This document shows, piece after piece, positions 63,688-64,000 of a stretch of 64,000 nt of DNA. Origin of the DNA: Acinetobacter sp. S54 (GTDB lineage: Bacteria > Pseudomonadota > Gammaproteobacteria > Pseudomonadales > Moraxellaceae); contig NZ_JACVUI010000002.1 in NCBI RefSeq assembly GCF_016624945.1, positions 310,001-374,000 on the forward strand. The letters are read 5' to 3'. Position numbers and translations under genes: made by a program. Each line of letters opens with the position of its first letter. Within the stretch, counting starts at the first letter, position 1. The notes beneath the pieces were generated by a model that saw nothing but the letters and a program-made list of their open reading frames with translations, ran no database searches and was not told where the DNA came from.

Positions 63688-63973
63688 GGGTTTTCTCCTT
63701 TGGCACTTCAAAAGTATTCACTACATCAAAAATTTTAAGCACAGCTTGATACACCATGCTGCTATCTTTTAGGTCGTAACCAAATGAATTCACAAAAGTA
63801 GAAAAGCTCGTCCCATAGCCCTCTTGATTTAGATATTTTAGATAATCACTAGCAACCATTAGAACTTTTGTATGAAATTCATATGTCTTTGCAATATGTT
63901 CCTCTTCAGCACGACGTTCTAAAATCATGCGTTGTTCATCTTCAGTAAGCTCCATTGGTATTAGTTCTGTCAT
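63674..63973 (-). CDS. phage middle-region hypothetical protein
   Basis: 99 residues: acidic, helical N-terminus (LTEDEQRMILERRAEEEHI), then a mixed C-terminal part. Overlaps the following gene by 14 bases. No family recognised. The upstream gene lies beyond the window. Confidence 0.7.
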   Translation of the reverse strand: MTELIPMELTEDEQRMILERRAEEEHIAKTYEFHTKVLMVASDYLKYLNQEGYGTSFSTFVNSFGYDLKDSSMVYQAVLKIFDVVNTFEVPKEKTHDSN

Positions 63974-64000
63974 GACTCAGCTCCCAATCTTTCATATTGC

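Larger units (their letters stand above)
36173..64000. mobile_element. Mu-like transposable prophage, right part (left end outside window)
   Basis: All genes from 36353 to 63973 are on the minus strand and follow the Mu order: gemA, mor, lysis, gp25/26, gp27, gp28, portal gp29, gpF, gpG, gpI, gpT, gp36, gp37, sheath, tube, chaperones, tape measure, gpN, gpP, gp45-48, fibres. No integrase is needed or seen. The proposed boundary is the TG at 36173. The early region (repressor, transposase A and B) must lie to the right of the window. Confidence 0.93.

Noticed and set aside
1..64000. CRISPR array, insertion sequence or plasmid origin
   Set aside because: No regularly spaced repeats, IS transposase or terminal inverted repeats, or iterons were seen.

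Overview
The window looks like an Acinetobacter chromosome (or a close Moraxellaceae relative) carrying the rightward part of a Mu-like transposable prophage. The assignment rests on AT-rich DNA, compact intergenic spaces, and gene content typical of that genus: a queF/yadGH cluster, rodA-mltB-rlpA, an rpsB-tsf operon with divergent map, an OmpW-family protein, sthA, lipA and a TgpA-type transglutaminase. This is recognition of families by eye, not a database result.

Positions 1-13124 are an accessory metabolic and transport region. It holds three YddG-type exporters (one cut by the window edge), a GlxA-type AraC regulator, two related MFS symporters and a porin. A same-strand run then encodes a GntR regulator, an FAD amine/imino-acid oxidase, an MFS transporter, a DapA-family lyase and an aldehyde dehydrogenase. 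Together these look like uptake and stepwise oxidation of a small nitrogenous substrate; the hydroxyproline route is the best fit I can suggest. A mostly empty stretch follows, with a tRNA-Arg(CCG) near its end.

Positions 14258-36054 are conserved housekeeping DNA: yadG-yadH-queF and an unknown gene; rodA, mltB and rlpA for the cell wall; an Mpo1-like protein; an AraC-azlC-azlD set; a DUF3465 protein; tsf and rpsB facing away from map; an OmpW-family protein; an MFS transporter overlapping an unlisted 43-residue membrane protein; a TauD-type dioxygenase; sthA; lipA; a transglutaminase; and tRNA-Val(GAC).

From about 36173 to the right edge lies a Mu-like prophage, with every gene on the minus strand. 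Read in the direction of transcription (right to left) it runs: two unknowns, gemA, mor, endolysin, holin-like, gp25/26-like, small and large terminase, com plus a DNA methyltransferase, portal, gpF (fused to an HEFAH domain), gpG, protease/scaffold, decoration protein, capsid, gp36, gp37, a tail sheath split over several frames, tail tube, a frameshifted chaperone pair, tape measure, a lipoprotein cargo gene, gpN, gpP, gp45-48 and tail fibres. The left (repressor/transposase) end lies outside the window.

The most notable pattern is a 19-bp sequence repeated five times in the prophage, each copy 53-56 bp upstream of the first start codon of a gene block. I propose these are late promoters controlled by the Mor-family protein encoded just upstream of the first copy. 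Two copies lie inside a perfect 64-bp direct repeat. Other notable points are a com-methyltransferase overlap with an RNA hairpin across the methyltransferase ribosome-binding site, a GGGAAAG frameshift-type heptamer plus a 12-bp hairpin inside the sheath region, and a plausible right phage end with two transposase-type sites exactly 22 bp apart.
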